Assembly: GCF_014205795.1 (NCBI RefSeq)
Contig: NZ_JACHCN010000008.1
Location: 1-64,000 of the forward strand
Reading direction: 5' to 3'
From: Rhodanobacter sp. MP7CTX1
GTDB taxonomy: Bacteria; Pseudomonadota; Gammaproteobacteria; Xanthomonadales; Rhodanobacteraceae
DNA: 64,000 nt
Part shown: one piece after another, positions 63,489 to 64,000 of the stretch
How positions within the stretch are numbered: position 1 is the stretch's first letter
How the letters are laid out: every line of letters starts with the position of its first letter
Translations under genes and position numbers: made by a program
Notes under the pieces: generated by a model
What the model saw: the letters and a program-made list of their open reading frames with translations, nothing else
Told to the model about the DNA's origin: nothing
Databases searched by the model: none

Positions 63489-64000
63489 TCAGCCAGCCGC
63501 GGTCTCCGTCTGCGCAGAGCCGATACTGCGCAGCGCCGGACTGGTCATGCAACTGAGTGCGATGACCGTCAGTGTCAGGCCCGCGCCGGTGAACAGTGCG
63601 GTCAGCGAGAAGATTCTCAGCAGGCTCCCGGCGATCGCGGCGGACAGCGGGCCCAGCCCCATGAACGTGAACATCAGCACGCTCATGGTGCGGCCCATCA
63701 TTTCCGGTGCCACGCGGCGCTGGATCCAGCTGACCAGGGCGATCTGCGCAATGCCACCGAGCAGGCCGGTGCAGGCCAGCAGTACGGCGCCACCGAGCGT
63801 CGAGTGCACCAGCGCCAGCGCGATCAGCGCCAGTCCGACCAGACTGTCGATGCTCAATATCATCAGGCCAAGTCGGCCATGCACCCGCTTGGTTGCGAAG
63901 CCCGAGAGGAAACTGCCGAGCAGCATGCCGACGGCGTTCGCCGTCATCAGGATTCCCAGCGACGCGGCACCCAGATCCAGTCGGGTCTCGGCCAGCACCG
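63489..64000 (-). CDS. MFS transporter, C-terminal part (runs off the window)
   Basis: The last 170 residues of a major facilitator superfamily permease read on the minus strand; its beginning lies past base 64,000. Visible are about five membrane helices (GILMTANAVGMLLGSFLSGF, VGLALIALALVHSTLGGAVL, LLACTGLLGGIAQIAL, LMFTFMGLGPLSAAIAGSLL, ALFTGAGLTLTVIAL) and the loop RRVAPEMMGRTMSVLM, which is typical of MFS_3-type exporters (P-x-x-x-R-G/T-x-x-x). Substrate unknown. It is convergent with the RND genes. Confidence 0.85.
   Translation of the reverse strand, partial: VLAETRLDLGAASLGILMTANAVGMLLGSFLSGFATKRVHGRLGLMILSIDSLVGLALIALALVHSTLGGAVLLACTGLLGGIAQIALVSWIQRRVAPEMMGRTMSVLMFTFMGLGPLSAAIAGSLLRIFSLTALFTGAGLTLTVIALSCMTSPALRSIGSAQTETAAG

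Overview
The window looks like a chromosomal segment of a high-GC gammaproteobacterium of the Xanthomonadales, probably near Rhodanobacteraceae (Dyella/Rhodanobacter type). The reasons are the family content (Entner-Doudoroff cluster, nag cluster, NtrBC, MHYT and GGDEF/EAL signalling, paired RND pumps) and intergenic inverted repeats typical of Xanthomonadales and Pseudomonas. This is an inference; no marker gene is present.

Bases 1 to about 30,900 are accessory. Positions 1-4,050 are debris: an IS5-family element whose transposase has an in-frame amber codon, an IS1182-type transposase fragment, and the 3' end of a group II intron. Positions 4,050-16,260 are a signalling block: an MHYT hybrid histidine kinase, a REC-HPt-REC-REC-GGDEF protein, a stand-alone HPt protein, a single-domain response regulator, a GNAT acetyltransferase, and a very large GAF-GGDEF...GAF-EAL cyclic-di-GMP gene. 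That last gene has been cut in two by an IS3-family element, with an ACGT target duplication and exact in-frame rejoining when the element is removed. Positions 16,260-20,900 hold a degenerate tRNA-Leu, a decayed second IS3-family copy, an arsR fragment, a family of about 27-bp palindromes, and an unknown 343-aa gene divergent from a small DNA-binding-like gene across an inverted-repeat operator.

Positions 21,060-30,890 form a Tn7-like transposon: tnsA, tnsB, tnsC and tniQ with overlapping or near-touching starts. Its cargo is a three-gene module: a ComEC-type metallo-beta-lactamase-fold protein, an AAA+ ATPase and an S8 subtilase. The last two match the layout of the IetAS antiphage/plasmid-stability pair; the MBL gene is an extra, and this module is the best candidate for a new system. 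A phased array of GACAnnGTTA repeats just before ntrB probably marks the right end.

From about 30,930 on the sequence is core-like and more GC-rich: ntrB-ntrC with an NtrC-type site in front; a GH94 phosphorylase divergent from a GH144/PF10091 glucanase and a flavin disulfide oxidoreductase (probable beta-1,2-glucan use); gnd; an AlgZ/AlgR-like LytS/LytTR pair; an esterase; an S9 dipeptidyl peptidase; eda, edd, pgl and zwf on the minus strand; and, divergent from zwf, a GntR regulator, a SIS-domain deaminase and nagA. Glucose-6-phosphate made from glucans or amino sugars would thus feed zwf-pgl-edd-eda or gnd. The window ends with two tandem MdtB/C-like RND pump genes with duplicated flanking sequence, and a truncated MFS transporter.
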